Assembly (NCBI RefSeq): GCF_022810305.1
Contig: NZ_JALGQH010000005.1
Coordinates: 1-64,000 of the forward strand
From: Rhodococcus sp. ARC_M6
GTDB lineage: Bacteria; Actinomycetota; Actinomycetes; Mycobacteriales; Mycobacteriaceae
Length of the DNA: 64,000 nt
Direction of reading: 5' to 3'
In this document: positions 8,554-20,679 of the stretch, in pieces
How positions within the stretch are numbered: the first letter of the stretch is position 1
Layout of the letters: the number at the start of each line of letters is the position of its first letter
Made by a program: the position numbers and the translations under genes
The notes under the pieces: generated by a model
Database searches by the model: none
The model's input: the letters and a program-made list of their open reading frames with translations, nothing else
Told to the model about the DNA's origin: nothing

Positions 8554-9753
8554 CTAGGCCGGGGTCACCGGCAACTCGGCTCGGACCTCGAACCCTCCGT
8601 CGTCTCGCTCGTGTGTCAAGAGTGTGCCGCCGACTGCCGCAGCGCGCTCTCGCATTCCCCGGATTCCGTTGCCGCCTGTGGTTTCCTGCACTACTGGAGC
8701 CCTCCCCGCCGTGATCTCGTTATCCACCCGGATACTCACCGAGGTAGGACCGAAAGACACCGCCACATCGATCGGCGCGCCCGGTGCGTGCCTCGCGGCG
8801 TTGGTGATCGACTCCTGAAGAATTCGATACACCACCAGACCCGTCGACTCCGATACTCTCGAGCGGTCCCCGTTGATGTTCCACGACAACGGAATACCGG
8901 CGCGGGAGCTTCCCGCCACAAGCTCGTCGAGCTGATCGACACCCGGTTGCGGTGCCGTCTGCGCGGTTTCGCCGTCACTACGGAGGACGCCCAATAATCC
9001 GCGGATCTCGTTGAGTGCGGCTCGCCCGGTCTCACCGATCGAATCGAACTCTGCCCGAATCTCCGGAGTCACGTCGGCGAGACGGTAAGGCGCACTTTGC
9101 GCTTGCACCACCACCATCGACATGTGGTGGGCGACGATGTCGTGCAGATCCCGAGCGATGCGGGCCTTCTCCTCCAACACAGTTCGGCGTGTGCGTTCGA
9201 GTTCACTGACCTCTTCCTGCTCGGCCAACTGTCGACGCGATGCCACGAGTCGGCGAATCAGCAGGCAGAAGACCACGAGCGCGGTCAGACCGACCGCCCA
9301 ACCGGCACCGTCGCTTCCGGGTGTCTCCGCCAAAAACAGTAGAGCAGTCGACACTGCTGCCACCCCGACAACCTGCAACGGCGCGGTCAGGCTCACCGCC
9401 GTGAGCAGCGCCAGAATGACGAGGATGTGCACAACCTGCCACGGATACTCATAGCCGATCTGCAGGTCGAACACATGCGGAATGACCAACGCAGATACTG
9501 CTGAGATTGCCCACCCCAGAGCGGGATTCAACCGGATCAACACAAACGGAAACGCGGCCAATGCAGCAATGAACGGCTGAATCGGCGGCGCAACCACATG
9601 CGTGAGGTGCAGGGTCGGCCACGCGATGGTGAAAAGAATGAGCGTCACCACGATGATTCCCAGATTCCAGAACTGATCGCGCGTCATCCTTCTGGTTGCC
9701 GCCGCGACGCGCTTCGAGGTCTGGCTCGCTCTGTTCCTTCTGACCGTGATCAC
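8554..9753 (-). CDS. Membrane sensor histidine kinase, NarL-partner type (HisKA_3)
   Basis: The 399-residue protein starts with about six hydrophobic segments (residues 30-170) and no sizeable extracellular domain, suggesting it senses a membrane or small hydrophobic signal. A short coiled region (about 172-200) leads to the dimerisation/phosphoacceptor motif ARIARDLHDIVAHHMS with His204. The ATP-binding domain has the N-box NAARHAPGAP and the G-box GNGIRGMRERAAAVGGTL. It should autophosphorylate and pass phosphate to the downstream response regulator. The 164-base gap to the divergent phospholipase gene holds both promoters. Confidence 0.92.
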   Translation of the reverse strand: MITVRRNRASQTSKRVAAATRRMTRDQFWNLGIIVVTLILFTIAWPTLHLTHVVAPPIQPFIAALAAFPFVLIRLNPALGWAISAVSALVIPHVFDLQIGYEYPWQVVHILVILALLTAVSLTAPLQVVGVAAVSTALLFLAETPGSDGAGWAVGLTALVVFCLLIRRLVASRRQLAEQEEVSELERTRRTVLEEKARIARDLHDIVAHHMSMVVVQAQSAPYRLADVTPEIRAEFDSIGETGRAALNEIRGLLGVLRSDGETAQTAPQPGVDQLDELVAGSSRAGIPLSWNINGDRSRVSESTGLVVYRILQESITNAARHAPGAPIDVAVSFGPTSVSIRVDNEITAGRAPVVQETTGGNGIRGMRERAAAVGGTLLTHERDDGGFEVRAELPVTPA

Positions 9754-9917
9754 CCGTCAAGCCTAGGAAGTGTCGCGCCGAAAGTCGTCATACTGCAGAG
9801 TGAGATACGCCTACCTCCGAAGTATCAGAGCGGTCGAATAACTCACCCTTTCACCTTCGGACAAACCACACTGCGGAGCGATGTCGACGCGGACTGCCCG
9901 CTCATAGCGTCGTCACC

Positions 9918-10547
9918 ATGCGGATTACACGAGCAACACTGGCGCTAGCAGCAGCCGCAACCATGATGTTGACGGCGGGATCGACTATCGCGCGGGCTAC
10001 CCATCAAGAGAACGACGCTGCGGCGCAAGCCGTTGCGACAGTGACAACGGATGGTGTGGCCACCCTGCCGGCAGACTTTGCCGAGTTCTCCGGCTACTCC
10101 CCCGTCGTCGTCGACGGGCACCTCGCCAATCCGAACGGCGATTGCTCGTCACCGATCCCGCTACCCGGCGAGTTCGATTCGGCCTGCAAAGCACACGATC
10201 TCGGCTACGACCTCTTGCGTTACGCACATTCTCACGGCGCCGAACTCGGCCCCTGGGCGCGTCAGGCTCTCGACGGCCAACTTGATCGACGGATGCACGA
10301 GGCCTGCTACGGTCGGGTTTCTCCCGCCTCCCGGTCCTATTGCTTTTCGATGGCCGACATCGCCGCTACTGCGGTCAATGGGAACTCGTGGCGTCAGAAC
10401 TATCTGACACCGGTGAAGGAATCCGGGCTCGAGTACGGCACTGCCGGCGTTCTGGGCGCATCAGTTCTCGCTTTCAGCTTCGTGCGTTCACGGCGGCTCG
10501 ATTCGTCGAACAACGTCTTCCGGCCGACGAAAGCGGTTGCAGCATGA
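9918..10547 (+). CDS. Secreted prokaryotic phospholipase A2
   Basis: The 209-residue protein has a signal peptide (about 1-28, ATLALAAAATMMLTAGSTIA) and then a region with the bacterial phospholipase A2 signature: NGDCSSPIP near residue 75, followed by FDSACKAHDLGYDLLRYA, which contains the catalytic His-Asp pair. Paired cysteines (CSS, CKA, CYG, CFS) fit a secreted disulfide-bonded enzyme. It should hydrolyse the sn-2 ester of phospholipids outside the cytoplasm. A hydrophobic stretch near the C-terminus (GVLGASVLAFSFVRSRR) followed by basic residues looks like a membrane anchor. Its stop codon overlaps the start of the next gene (ATGA), so the two are translationally coupled. Confidence 0.88.
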   Translation: MRITRATLALAAAATMMLTAGSTIARATHQENDAAAQAVATVTTDGVATLPADFAEFSGYSPVVVDGHLANPNGDCSSPIPLPGEFDSACKAHDLGYDLLRYAHSHGAELGPWARQALDGQLDRRMHEACYGRVSPASRSYCFSMADIAATAVNGNSWRQNYLTPVKESGLEYGTAGVLGASVLAFSFVRSRRLDSSNNVFRPTKAVAA

Positions 10548-11851
10548 GCGTTCTGCATGCATCACAGTCTTCTGTCCTCGTCCGAATCTCCACGCTGGCA
10601 GTACCACGCATCTCTACCTCACTAGCGGCGGCTTCGATGTCCGTCGTGTCACTTGCCCCCGGACTACTCCCGAGATCGGCAATGCTCCAAGGGGCGTTCA
10701 GTGGACTGCTCGTCGCGGTGGGACTCCTGGTGATGTGGGCGCTCTCGGGCATCACCCGCAAGGTGACACCGGAGCGCGCCAAAGCCCGATTCGACGAACG
10801 ATCCTGGCGCCTAGGTGCATTCGGTGTGGGGGCAGCCGTAACCGCCGTCGCGACCCTTGCCGCTGCCGGGTGGCAGAACTCACTTCGGGCAGCGATGAGC
10901 GTCCCGCCGATCGGAATCCTGTACTGGGTCGAAGCCGGATGTATCGCTGCACTCACCGTATTGATTCTCGGCCTGGCGGTCTCGGGAAGCCGAAAACTCC
11001 TGCACCGTCTGGGTTTTGCCAGAGCCGTCACAACTGCGGCACTGTTTGTCTTCGGACTCCATCTTGCCGTCGGGAGCATCAGTCCTGCAGAAGTCGTCCA
11101 CACCACAGCATCTCAGTCGCCGATGTCCGAAGGGCAAAAGTTTCTTGCGTCCGGAACTGACTCGGTACGTGTGTATGCCGACTTGGATTCTGCACCGGAC
11201 GCCTCGGCGCGTGCGGCTCTCGCAGTCGACGAACTCGATCGGGTCGGCGGATTCCATCGCGAGGCAGTAGTGGTGGCCATTCCCACCGGTTCCGGGTGGA
11301 TCGACACCCACGCTGTCGACGGCATCGAGCAGCGGTTCGGGGGCAACGTCGCGATAGTCGGCCAGCAGTACTCCGCCGCACCCAGTTGGGCAGCATTTCT
11401 GTTCCAGCGCAGCGACGCCGAGGGATCTGCTCGGGCGCTGTTCACTGCTGTCGGCACACACATTGCCGCGATGCCGGTGACCGAGCGACCAGATCTTTTT
11501 CTCTACGGACAGAGCCTCGGCGCAGTGGGCGGCAGTGCCGCTCTCGCGGCCGCGAATCCAACTGAACCCTGCGATGTTCTCTGGGCCGGACCACCGGCCG
11601 GCGCAACGGCATTGGATGGTGTGACCGTTCTCGCAAATACTTCCGACCCGGTGGTGTGGTGGTCACCTGACCTTGTCACGCAGCGCCCCGACCTCAGTCG
11701 AGCAGCTGCGGACGCTCCAACCCCGCCATGGATTCCGGTGGTCAGCTTCCTGCAAACAAGCATCGACATGCTCGTCTCGCTCGATGTCCCGGCCGGACAC
11801 GGCCACCGCTACGGAACACAGCAAGGTACCGAATTGGCGTCCTGCTCCTGA
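10544..11851 (+). CDS. Membrane alpha/beta-hydrolase (Abhydrolase_9 type)
   Basis: This 435-residue protein has an N-terminal part with about four membrane segments (residues 20-190) and a C-terminal hydrolase domain. The domain shows GTDSVRVYADLDSA, VVAIPTGSGWIDTHAVDGIE, SWAAFLFQRSDA and the nucleophile elbow YGQSLGAVGGSAAL (G-x-S-x-G). This order fits the actinobacterial alpha/beta-hydrolase family with a membrane N-domain (Pfam Abhydrolase_9, recalled, not searched). The active site probably acts on a lipid or ester at the membrane. The start is the ATG at 10544 that overlaps the phospholipase stop codon; the longer frame from 10340 runs inside that gene and is rejected. Confidence 0.82.
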   Translation: MSVLHASQSSVLVRISTLAVPRISTSLAAASMSVVSLAPGLLPRSAMLQGAFSGLLVAVGLLVMWALSGITRKVTPERAKARFDERSWRLGAFGVGAAVTAVATLAAAGWQNSLRAAMSVPPIGILYWVEAGCIAALTVLILGLAVSGSRKLLHRLGFARAVTTAALFVFGLHLAVGSISPAEVVHTTASQSPMSEGQKFLASGTDSVRVYADLDSAPDASARAALAVDELDRVGGFHREAVVVAIPTGSGWIDTHAVDGIEQRFGGNVAIVGQQYSAAPSWAAFLFQRSDAEGSARALFTAVGTHIAAMPVTERPDLFLYGQSLGAVGGSAALAAANPTEPCDVLWAGPPAGATALDGVTVLANTSDPVVWWSPDLVTQRPDLSRAAADAPTPPWIPVVSFLQTSIDMLVSLDVPAGHGHRYGTQQGTELASCS

Positions 11852-11857
11852 AACAGC

Positions 11858-11899
11858 TGTGCGCCTTTATTAACCGCGGGGGGTCAATAAAGGCGCACA
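11858..11899. terminator. Hairpin terminator, copy 1 of a repeated element
   Basis: TGTGCGCCTTTATTAA at 11858-11873 pairs with 11884-11899 (one weak position near the loop CCGCGGGGGG). It lies between the convergent hydrolase and gatA genes. The same sequence recurs at 22457-22501. Confidence 0.8.
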
Positions 11900-11906
11900 A
11901 CAATAA

Positions 11907-13385
11907 TCAGACTGCGGTACCGATCAGGCCGCGAGCTGCTTCGTATGCCGCACCGACGCGGTACAGACGCTCGTCAGCCATGGCCGGAGCCATGATCTGC
12001 AAGCCCACCGGCAGGTTGTCGTCAGCCGAGAGTCCCGAAGGAACCGACATCGCGCAATGCCCGGCCAAGTTGGTCGGAAGGGTGCAGAGGTCGGAAAGGT
12101 ACATCGCCAACGGATCGTTGACCTTCTCCCCCAGCTTCCACGGGGTGAACGGGCTGGTCGGCGAGACCAGAACGTCGACGTCCTCGTAGGCCTTGTCGAA
12201 ATCGCGGGCAATCAACGTACGAACCTTCAGAGCCGAGCCGTAGTAGGCGTCGTAGTAGCCCGAAGACAGTGCGTAGGTGCCGATCATGATGCGACGCTTG
12301 ACCTCTGGACCGAAGCCTGCGGCGCGGGTGGCTGCCATGACCTGGTCGGCGCTCATGTTGCCGTCGTCGACGCGCATGCCGTAACGCATGGCATCGAAGC
12401 GAGCGAGGTTGGAAGAAACCTCACTGGGCAGCACCAGGTAGTACGACGCGAGCGCGTACTCGAAGCTGGGGCACGAGACCTCGACAACCTCAGCACCGAG
12501 AGCCTTGAGCTGCTCCACTGCGGCGTCGAAGGATGCGATGACGCCGGACTGATAGCTGTCGGAGTGCAGTTCCTTGACGACGCCGACCTTCACGCCGCGC
12601 AGGTCGCCGTGAGCGCCTTCACGGGCAGCCGCGACAACCGGGCGCACGGGTGCGTCGATGGACGTGGAGTCGCGCGGATCGTGTCCGGCGATGACCTCGT
12701 GCAGCAGCGCAGTATCGAGAACCGTACGGCCACAGGGGCCGCCCTGATCCAGCGACGACGCGCAGGCGATGAGGCCGAATCGTGAAACGGTTCCGTACGT
12801 CGGCTTGGTGCCCACGGTTGCGGTGACGGCGGCCGGCTGACGGATGGATCCGCCGGTATCGGTGCCGATGGCCAGCGGAGCCTGACGCGATGCGAGTGCT
12901 GCAGCACTGCCGCCGCCCGAGCCGCCGGGGATACGAGTGACGTCCCACGGGTTACGCGTCGGACCGTACGCGGAGTTCTCGGTGGACGAACCCATCGCGA
13001 ACTCGTCGAGGTTGGTCTTGCCGAGGATCGGAATTCCGGCGGCACGCAGCTTGGTCGTCAGGGTTGCGTCGTACGGTGCTACCCAGCCTTCGAGGATCTT
13101 GGACGCACAGGTCGTCGGCATATCCGTCGTGGTGAAGATGTCCTTGAGGGCGATCGGGACACCGGCGAGCGCCGACGCGGGTGCGTTTCCGGCCGCCAAC
13201 GAGGTGTCGACCGCTGCCGCAGCTTCGAGTGCCTGCTCGCCCGCAACGTGCAGGAAGGCGTGGTACTCGGAGTCGACGGCACTGATGCGATCGAGATGCG
13301 CCTGGGTGACCTCTACGGAGGAGACCTCACGCGAATGAATCTTCTCGGCCAGAACTGAGGCGTCCAGCGTGGTCAGGTCGGTCAT
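11907..13385 (-). CDS. gatA: Aspartyl/glutamyl-tRNA amidotransferase subunit A
   Basis: GatA (492 residues) is the glutaminase subunit that releases ammonia from glutamine for GatB. The amidase-signature triad is visible: Lys81 in [10 protein letters not shown], Ser156 in [14 protein letters not shown] and nucleophile Ser180 in [12 protein letters not shown]. Length is normal. Its start codon overlaps the gatC stop by four bases (ATGA), giving a coupled gatC-gatA unit. The hairpin at 11858-11899 follows the stop. Confidence 0.97.
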   Translation of the reverse strand: MTDLTTLDASVLAEKIHSREVSSVEVTQAHLDRISAVDSEYHAFLHVAGEQALEAAAAVDTSLAAGNAPASALAGVPIALKDIFTTTDMPTTCASKILEGWVAPYDATLTTKLRAAGIPILGKTNLDEFAMGSSTENSAYGPTRNPWDVTRIPGGSGGGSAAALASRQAPLAIGTDTGGSIRQPAAVTATVGTKPTYGTVSRFGLIACASSLDQGGPCGRTVLDTALLHEVIAGHDPRDSTSIDAPVRPVVAAAREGAHGDLRGVKVGVVKELHSDSYQSGVIASFDAAVEQLKALGAEVVEVSCPSFEYALASYYLVLPSEVSSNLARFDAMRYGMRVDDGNMSADQVMAATRAAGFGPEVKRRIMIGTYALSSGYYDAYYGSALKVRTLIARDFDKAYEDVDVLVSPTSPFTPWKLGEKVNDPLAMYLSDLCTLPTNLAGHCAMSVPSGLSADDNLPVGLQIMAPAMADERLYRVGAAYEAARGLIGTAV

Positions 13386-13681
13386 TCGCCTTCTCCAAGG
13401 ATCTGCGGAACCGCGAAGCGATCCTGTTCGACTGCGGGTGCACCGGACAACGCCTGCTCGGGGGTCAAGCCCGGCACGATGACGTCCGGACGAGTGACGT
13501 TGGTGACGGCGTTGGGGTTCGCCATTGGCGGAACATCGTCGGCGACAACCTCGGTGACCACCTTGACGTGGTTGAGAATCGAATCCAACTGGCCGGCGAA
13601 CTCGTCGAGTTCGGCGTCGGACAGGGCGAGTCTGGACAGCCGCGCGAGGTGCGCGACCTCGTCACGGGAGATGGCAGGCAC
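13382..13681 (-). CDS. gatC: Aspartyl/glutamyl-tRNA amidotransferase subunit C
   Basis: GatC (99 residues) wraps around GatA and stabilises its contact with GatB. The sequence shows [17 protein letters not shown] at the N-terminus, DSILNHV in the middle and [13 protein letters not shown] at the end, all typical. The start chosen is the GTG at 13681, with AAAGGGG seven bases upstream, because it gives the family's usual N-terminus just before ISRDEV. The ATG at 13714 would add eleven residues. Confidence 0.93.
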   Translation of the reverse strand: MPAISRDEVAHLARLSRLALSDAELDEFAGQLDSILNHVKVVTEVVADDVPPMANPNAVTNVTRPDVIVPGLTPEQALSGAPAVEQDRFAVPQILGEGE

Positions 13682-13936
13682 CGCGGGGCCCCTTTCGGAA
13701 GAGGACGTAAACATTGCCGGTCCAGCCTAGTTCCTCGGGCCCGGAGACCTGTAGTCGCGCCCAGGGTGTCCCGCGCCACGCTGCGAATCAGGCGAATTGT
13801 TTCGGCCGCGTCACAACCGTGTACTGCTGGTGTGACAGCGCCACGGCGCTCACCACAGTGCGTGTGACAAGTGCAAAGATGACTACTGCGCGGGCCGTCA
13901 CGGCTCGGGCGTGAACCGAAAGCGAAAGGGACGAAC

Positions 13937-14587
13937 GTGTCGTACCTGCTCCGCGTCAGTCTGCCCGACCGTCCCGGTAGCCTCGGCGCACTCGCCGTCG
14001 CGCTGGGTTCCGTCGGAGCCGACATCCTCTCCCTCGACGTCGTGGAGCGAGGCGACGGTTTTGCGATCGACGACCTTGTTGTCGACGTCGAACCAGGGGC
14101 ACTCCCCGACACACTGATCACGGCGGCCGAGCACCTGCCGGATGTGACGGTCGATTCGATCCGTCCGTATGCCGGAATTCTCGACACACACCGCGAACTC
14201 GAACTGATCGACTCCGTGGCCACCGCCAAGGACGACCGACTTCAAGTTCTGGTGGACGGCGCCCCGCGCGTACTTCGGGTGGGCTGGTGCGTCATTGCCG
14301 ATCTCGGTCCGCAAGGCGCCTATCGTGTGGTCGGGAGCTCGGGTGCACCCGAAACCCATGCCACCGACATCCCGTGGATGCCCTTGGAGAAGCCCACCGC
14401 GCTCGACGGTCAAGCCGACTGGGTGCCCGAGGTCTGGCGCACTATGGACACCACTCTCGCCGCTGCGCCTTTGGGCAGCGACGGACGAGTTCTGATGCTC
14501 GGACGCCCCGGCGGACCGGAATTCCGGCCGTCGGAAATTGCGCGTCTGGGCTATCTCGCCGGGATCATCGCAACCGTCCTGGGCTGA
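13937..14587 (+). CDS. ACT-domain protein (Rv3013-like)
   Basis: The 216-residue protein opens with YLLRVSLPDRPGSLGALAVAL, a clear ACT domain (about 1-75) of the kind that binds amino acids or other small ligands. The remainder resembles a degenerate GAF-like or second regulatory region and has no catalytic motif I recognise. The start is GTG, preceded by GAAAGGGA. The gene lies divergent from gatC and upstream of ligA, as does Rv3013 in M. tuberculosis. Function unknown; a sensor or regulator of amino-acid metabolism is inferred from the domain only. Confidence 0.85.
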   Translation: MSYLLRVSLPDRPGSLGALAVALGSVGADILSLDVVERGDGFAIDDLVVDVEPGALPDTLITAAEHLPDVTVDSIRPYAGILDTHRELELIDSVATAKDDRLQVLVDGAPRVLRVGWCVIADLGPQGAYRVVGSSGAPETHATDIPWMPLEKPTALDGQADWVPEVWRTMDTTLAAAPLGSDGRVLMLGRPGGPEFRPSEIARLGYLAGIIATVLG

Positions 14588-14601
14588 ACCGTTCCAGCCG
14601 T

Positions 14602-15090
14602 TCAGACCAGTTCGCGTACCAGCACAGTCAGTTCCATGCCCTTGAGCGGTTCCCAGTCCCGCTCCGGGTCGGGGACAAAGCCGTTGCGATCGTAGATACG
14701 ACGCGCATCGACCATTTCGGGTTGGGTCGACATGACCACCGATTGATCTCCGCGGTCGTAGGCCTCGGCGATCACGGCACGCACCAACGCGGTGCCCGCG
14801 CCCGTGCCGCGGGCATCGGGTGAGACTGCCAGCATGCGGAATTCGAGTTCGCCGGTTTGCGCGACGTCCGCAAACGGCGTTCCGGGTTCGGCCAGTGTGA
14901 GCGATCCGACAACACGATCTCCGAGAAGCGCAACCAGGACCCGGCCCTGCTCGGCCCGAGTTGCCGTGTCGCGCAGACTCTCTACGTACGGTGACCCTTC
15001 GTCGACAAATCCGCCACCGACGTACGCCTGCACAGTCAGTTCCCCGACGGTCTCGAACTCATTGGGGAAAACTTCACGAATCTCGATCAT
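14602..15090 (-). CDS. GNAT-family N-acetyltransferase
   Basis: This 162-residue protein has the acetyl-CoA binding signature LAVSPDARGTGAGTALVRA (motif A, R/Q-x-x-G-x-G/A) and the downstream RIYDRNGFVPDPERDW segment typical of small-molecule or protein GNAT enzymes. It should transfer an acetyl group from acetyl-CoA to an amine in the cytoplasm; the acceptor is not predictable. The gene converges on the ACT-protein gene with only 14 bases between the stops. Confidence 0.88.
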   Translation of the reverse strand: MIEIREVFPNEFETVGELTVQAYVGGGFVDEGSPYVESLRDTATRAEQGRVLVALLGDRVVGSLTLAEPGTPFADVAQTGELEFRMLAVSPDARGTGAGTALVRAVIAEAYDRGDQSVVMSTQPEMVDARRIYDRNGFVPDPERDWEPLKGMELTVLVRELV

Positions 15091-15143
15091 GGCGTCACTA
15101 TCGCACCCATCGTGCCGAACTCGGAAATCGCAGGACGCCTGTC

Positions 15144-17252
<2,109 letters not shown>

Positions 17253-17284
17253 TTATCGGTTCACACCGACACAGCGCACACGCG

Positions 17285-18307
17285 TCAGAAAGCTGACGGA
17301 TCGTCCGCCATCGCCGCGCCGGCATCGCTGCACAGGCGCAGCGCGGAACGCGACCACTCGAGGCCCGCCCCTGCCAGCCCACAGCGCGGCGTCACAGCTA
17401 CCTGGGTCTGGAGAAGTTCCCGCGAAAATCCGAGGCGATCGATCAGCGTCACCGCCGGCATTGCGCATTCTTTCCACGTAACCGGCCGCTCGGGCTCCGC
17501 GGTGGGGACCAGTCCGAGCGCCAGTTGCTTACCCGCGTCGAACAATTGACCGATGCCGTCGAGGTCCTTCGACGAAATCAGAGACAGGTCGAAACTGACG
17601 GAAAAAGCCTTGCTACGTCGCAGTAGATCCCACGGAAGATCAGCGCTGCAGCTATGCACCATGGTCGGCAGTCCACAGCCTTCGATTGCCGAGTCCAGAA
17701 TCGCCAAAGCCTCCGGCTCCGGAAGTGCCGGAACGCTTTCCATCTTCGTACGTCCGGGCAGTGATCCGGCCAGAACGGCGGTCATCTGTGGTTCGTCGAG
17801 TTGAATGATCACGCGGGCACCGGTCCGCCGGGTCACTTCGGCGGCGTGACGGGCCAGGCCCTCGCCGAGAGATTCGGCGATGTCGCGCAGTGCGCCACGG
17901 TCAACCAATACGCGTGAGCCGTTCGCAACCTCGAGCTCGGCGCCGAGCGTCAGCGGGCCCGCGGCTTGCAGCTTGATCACGTGATCAGCGCCGACCAACC
18001 TGGCGTTTTCCCAGGCTTCCTCGAGGGCATCCAGATCCTGGTTCAAAAAGTCTTCGGAACGCTTTGCAATGTTTCCACGACGCGGCACGACGCGATAGGA
18101 CCGCGTCGACGCGTCGAGGTTGATGTCGACGAGAATCCCGCCGGTCCGGCCGACCATGTCGGCGCCGAGTCCGCGAGCCGGTAGTTCCACCAGGTGCGGA
18201 AAGCCGCCCAGCTCACCGAGAATCGTGGCAGCGCTTTCGCGGGCATCCGTGCCCGGCCAGGATCCGATTCCGGTGACGAGGCCACCGATGGAAACCGGCT
18301 GCGTCAC
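17285..18307 (-). CDS. MetE-like (cobalamin-independent methionine synthase-type) protein, Rv3015c-like
   Basis: The 340-residue protein resembles the C-terminal catalytic barrel of MetE and the related UROD/MetE-like family: [13 protein letters not shown] at the start, [24 protein letters not shown] with a candidate zinc-ligand His-x-Cys, and VTPRCGLAG with the second Cys. Free-standing versions such as M. tuberculosis Rv3015c are annotated as vitamin-B12-independent methionine synthase family but have no firmly known reaction. The start is a GTG that overlaps the mnmA stop codon (GTGA), so it is the last gene of an iscS-mnmA-metE-like chain. Confidence 0.85.
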   Translation of the reverse strand: MTQPVSIGGLVTGIGSWPGTDARESAATILGELGGFPHLVELPARGLGADMVGRTGGILVDINLDASTRSYRVVPRRGNIAKRSEDFLNQDLDALEEAWENARLVGADHVIKLQAAGPLTLGAELEVANGSRVLVDRGALRDIAESLGEGLARHAAEVTRRTGARVIIQLDEPQMTAVLAGSLPGRTKMESVPALPEPEALAILDSAIEGCGLPTMVHSCSADLPWDLLRRSKAFSVSFDLSLISSKDLDGIGQLFDAGKQLALGLVPTAEPERPVTWKECAMPAVTLIDRLGFSRELLQTQVAVTPRCGLAGAGLEWSRSALRLCSDAGAAMADDPSAF

Positions 18308-19401
18308 AGTGTGTTCGGTTCCGATTCGGTTCCGGCGATGGTGCCGCTGCCGAGAACCTCGTCGCCCAGTTCACTGTCGGGGCGGTAGAGAACCACGGCC
18401 TGACCCTTGGCAACTCCGGTCAACGGTTCACGCAGTGAAATAGTGATGCCACCGTCGACGGCCTCGGCAACCGCCTTTGCCAATCCGCCGTGCGCACGAA
18501 CCTGCACCGTACACTCGATCGGCCCGACGGGCGTCTGACCCGACGTCCAGATCGCACGCTGGGCGGTAATCCCCCACACGTCCAGATTCTTGGCCGAACC
18601 GACTCGGACAGTTCCGGTTTCGGGTTCGATCGACGTCACGTACCGAGGACGTCCGTCCACTGCCGGGCCTTCGACGCCCAACCCCTTGCGCTGACCGATG
18701 GTGAATCCGTGCACGCCGTCATGCGCGGCGAGGACCTTACCGGAGTCTGCGTCGACAACGCTTCCCGGACGAACACCGATCCGGGCGCCGAGAAATGCTC
18801 GTGTGTCACCGGTCGGGATGAAGCAGATGTCGTGGCTGTCCGGCTTGTTCGCGACAGCGAGTCCGCGCTCGGCAGCCTCTTCGCGGATCTGCTCCTTCGG
18901 TGTGTCACCGATGGGGAACATCGCGCGCGAAAGCTGCTCGGCCGTCAGTACTCCGAGAACGTACGACTGATCCTTGTCGGGATCGACCGCGCGGCGCAGG
19001 ACTCCGTCTTCGAGGCGCGCGTAATGGCCGGTGGCCACGGCGTCGAATCCGAGGGCGATCGCACGATCCGCGAGAGCGGTGAACTTGATCTTCTCGTTGC
19101 ATCGTAGGCACGGGTTGGGTGTCTCGCCGGCAGCGTACGACGCCACAAAATCGTCGATCACGTCTTCTTTGAAGCGATCTGCGAAATCCCAGACGTAGAA
19201 CGGTATTCCGAGGACGTCGGCGGAGCGTCGTGCGTCTCCGGCGTCTTCCTTGGAACAGCATCCGCGCGAACCCGTACGCAATGCTCCGGGCGCAGTGGAC
19301 AATGCCAAATGCACTCCCACGACGTCATGGCCTGCGGCAACTGCGCGGGCGGCGGCAACTGCGGAGTCGACGCCTCCGCTCATGGCTGCAAGTACTCGCA
19401 T
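18304..19401 (-). CDS. mnmA: tRNA-specific 2-thiouridylase
   Basis: MnmA (365 residues) makes 2-thiouridine at position 34 of Lys, Glu and Gln tRNAs using sulfur passed on from a cysteine desulfurase. The N-terminal PP-loop is [13 protein letters not shown]. The catalytic cysteines are in [12 protein letters not shown] and [11 protein letters not shown], and TGHYAR and [11 protein letters not shown] motifs are intact. The start is the ATG at 19401, which shares one base with the iscS stop (TGATG). The longer open frame up to 19626 lies inside iscS and is not used. Confidence 0.96.
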   Translation of the reverse strand: MRVLAAMSGGVDSAVAAARAVAAGHDVVGVHLALSTAPGALRTGSRGCCSKEDAGDARRSADVLGIPFYVWDFADRFKEDVIDDFVASYAAGETPNPCLRCNEKIKFTALADRAIALGFDAVATGHYARLEDGVLRRAVDPDKDQSYVLGVLTAEQLSRAMFPIGDTPKEQIREEAAERGLAVANKPDSHDICFIPTGDTRAFLGARIGVRPGSVVDADSGKVLAAHDGVHGFTIGQRKGLGVEGPAVDGRPRYVTSIEPETGTVRVGSAKNLDVWGITAQRAIWTSGQTPVGPIECTVQVRAHGGLAKAVAEAVDGGITISLREPLTGVAKGQAVVLYRPDSELGDEVLGSGTIAGTESEPNTL

Positions 19402-20630
19402 CAGCGATCCCCTCCACGCGACACGGCGCCGGCAAGACCGGCAGCACGGGCGCGCTCTACTACTTGTGGCAGCGCTGCGAGGAGCGCATCCACATCGGTG
19501 ACACTCGACGTATGTCCGAGTGAAAATCTCAGTGAGCCTCGCGCTGTCGCGGACTCGACGCCCATAGCGATCAGGACGTGGCTGGCTCGGGCCACACCAG
19601 CGGTGCAGGCCGAACCGGTAGAACATTCGATGCCCGCGGCGTCGAGAAGCATCAGTAGTGAGTCTCCTTCGCAGCCGGGGAAAGTGAAGTGTGCGTTGCC
19701 GGGGAGGCGATCTGCACCGGTCGGGCCGTTCAATATGGAACCGGGCAGAATCCTCAGAACGCCATCGATCAAGCGATCACGCAGTTCCGCCAGTTCCCTT
19801 GCACTGGAATCGAAGTGCGCAGTGTTCTCGCGGAGTGCCGCGGCCATACCGACTACCCCGGCCGTATCCGGGGTTCCCGAACGGATATCGCGCTCGTGTC
19901 CACCACCATGCAAGAGCGGCACGCACGGAACCTGACGCCCCAGCAGGAGGGCCCCAACACCGTGCGGGCCACCGAACTTGTGCGCGGCAATGCTCAGCGC
20001 CGAGAGCTTGCTCGCCGCAAAATCTACCGGCAGCTGCGCAACGGCCTGAACCGCATCGCTGTGCATCGGGATCTCGAATTCTGCTGACACCTCGGCCAAT
20101 TCGAGGATCGGCATGATGGAACCGACCTCGTTGTTGGCCCACATGACTGTCACCAGCGCAACCTCGTCGGCATGCACCGACAGCTCGTCGCGCAATGTTT
20201 GCGGGTCTACGACACCATTCGCGTCGACTGGCAGCCACGTGACAAGGGCGCCCTCGTGCTGCTCGAGCCATTCCACGGCGTCGAGAACAGCATGATGTTC
20301 CACTGAGCTCGCAAGGATTCGATTTCGCTTGGGATCTGCGTCGCGGCGGGCCCAGAAGATGCCCTTGACTGCGAGGTTGTCGCTCTCGGTACCACCGGAG
20401 GTGAAGATGACCTCCGACGGACGAGCGCCCAGGCAGGCCGCGATGGACTCGCGCGATTCCTCGACGCGTCGCCGGGCCGCGCGGCCCGAGCCGTGCAGCG
20501 AGGACGCATTGCCCACGGTTTTGAAGGTATCGGTCATCGCCTCGATAGCAGCTGCCGTCATCGGTGTGGTGGCGGCATGATCGAGGTACACCGGAAATCC
20601 GGTGTGGGCACTGTGAGGCGGCAGAGTCAT
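19401..20630 (-). CDS. iscS: Cysteine desulfurase
   Basis: This 409-residue PLP enzyme removes sulfur from cysteine for Fe-S clusters and tRNA thiolation. The N-terminus has [13 protein letters not shown] is expected on Lys218 in [15 protein letters not shown]; the catalytic Cys lies in [30 protein letters not shown] and EHHAVL are further class V aminotransferase motifs. It is the first gene of the overlapping iscS-mnmA-metE-like unit, a direct link to its sulfur acceptor MnmA. The M. tuberculosis counterpart is Rv3025c. Confidence 0.95.
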   Translation of the reverse strand: MTLPPHSAHTGFPVYLDHAATTPMTAAAIEAMTDTFKTVGNASSLHGSGRAARRRVEESRESIAACLGARPSEVIFTSGGTESDNLAVKGIFWARRDADPKRNRILASSVEHHAVLDAVEWLEQHEGALVTWLPVDANGVVDPQTLRDELSVHADEVALVTVMWANNEVGSIMPILELAEVSAEFEIPMHSDAVQAVAQLPVDFAASKLSALSIAAHKFGGPHGVGALLLGRQVPCVPLLHGGGHERDIRSGTPDTAGVVGMAAALRENTAHFDSSARELAELRDRLIDGVLRILPGSILNGPTGADRLPGNAHFTFPGCEGDSLLMLLDAAGIECSTGSACTAGVARASHVLIAMGVESATARGSLRFSLGHTSSVTDVDALLAALPQVVERARAAGLAGAVSRGGDR

Positions 20631-20679
20631 GGCCTGACCAGGATAGCCCAGCGCTGCGCCTCACCCAGCCTCGCTTACC

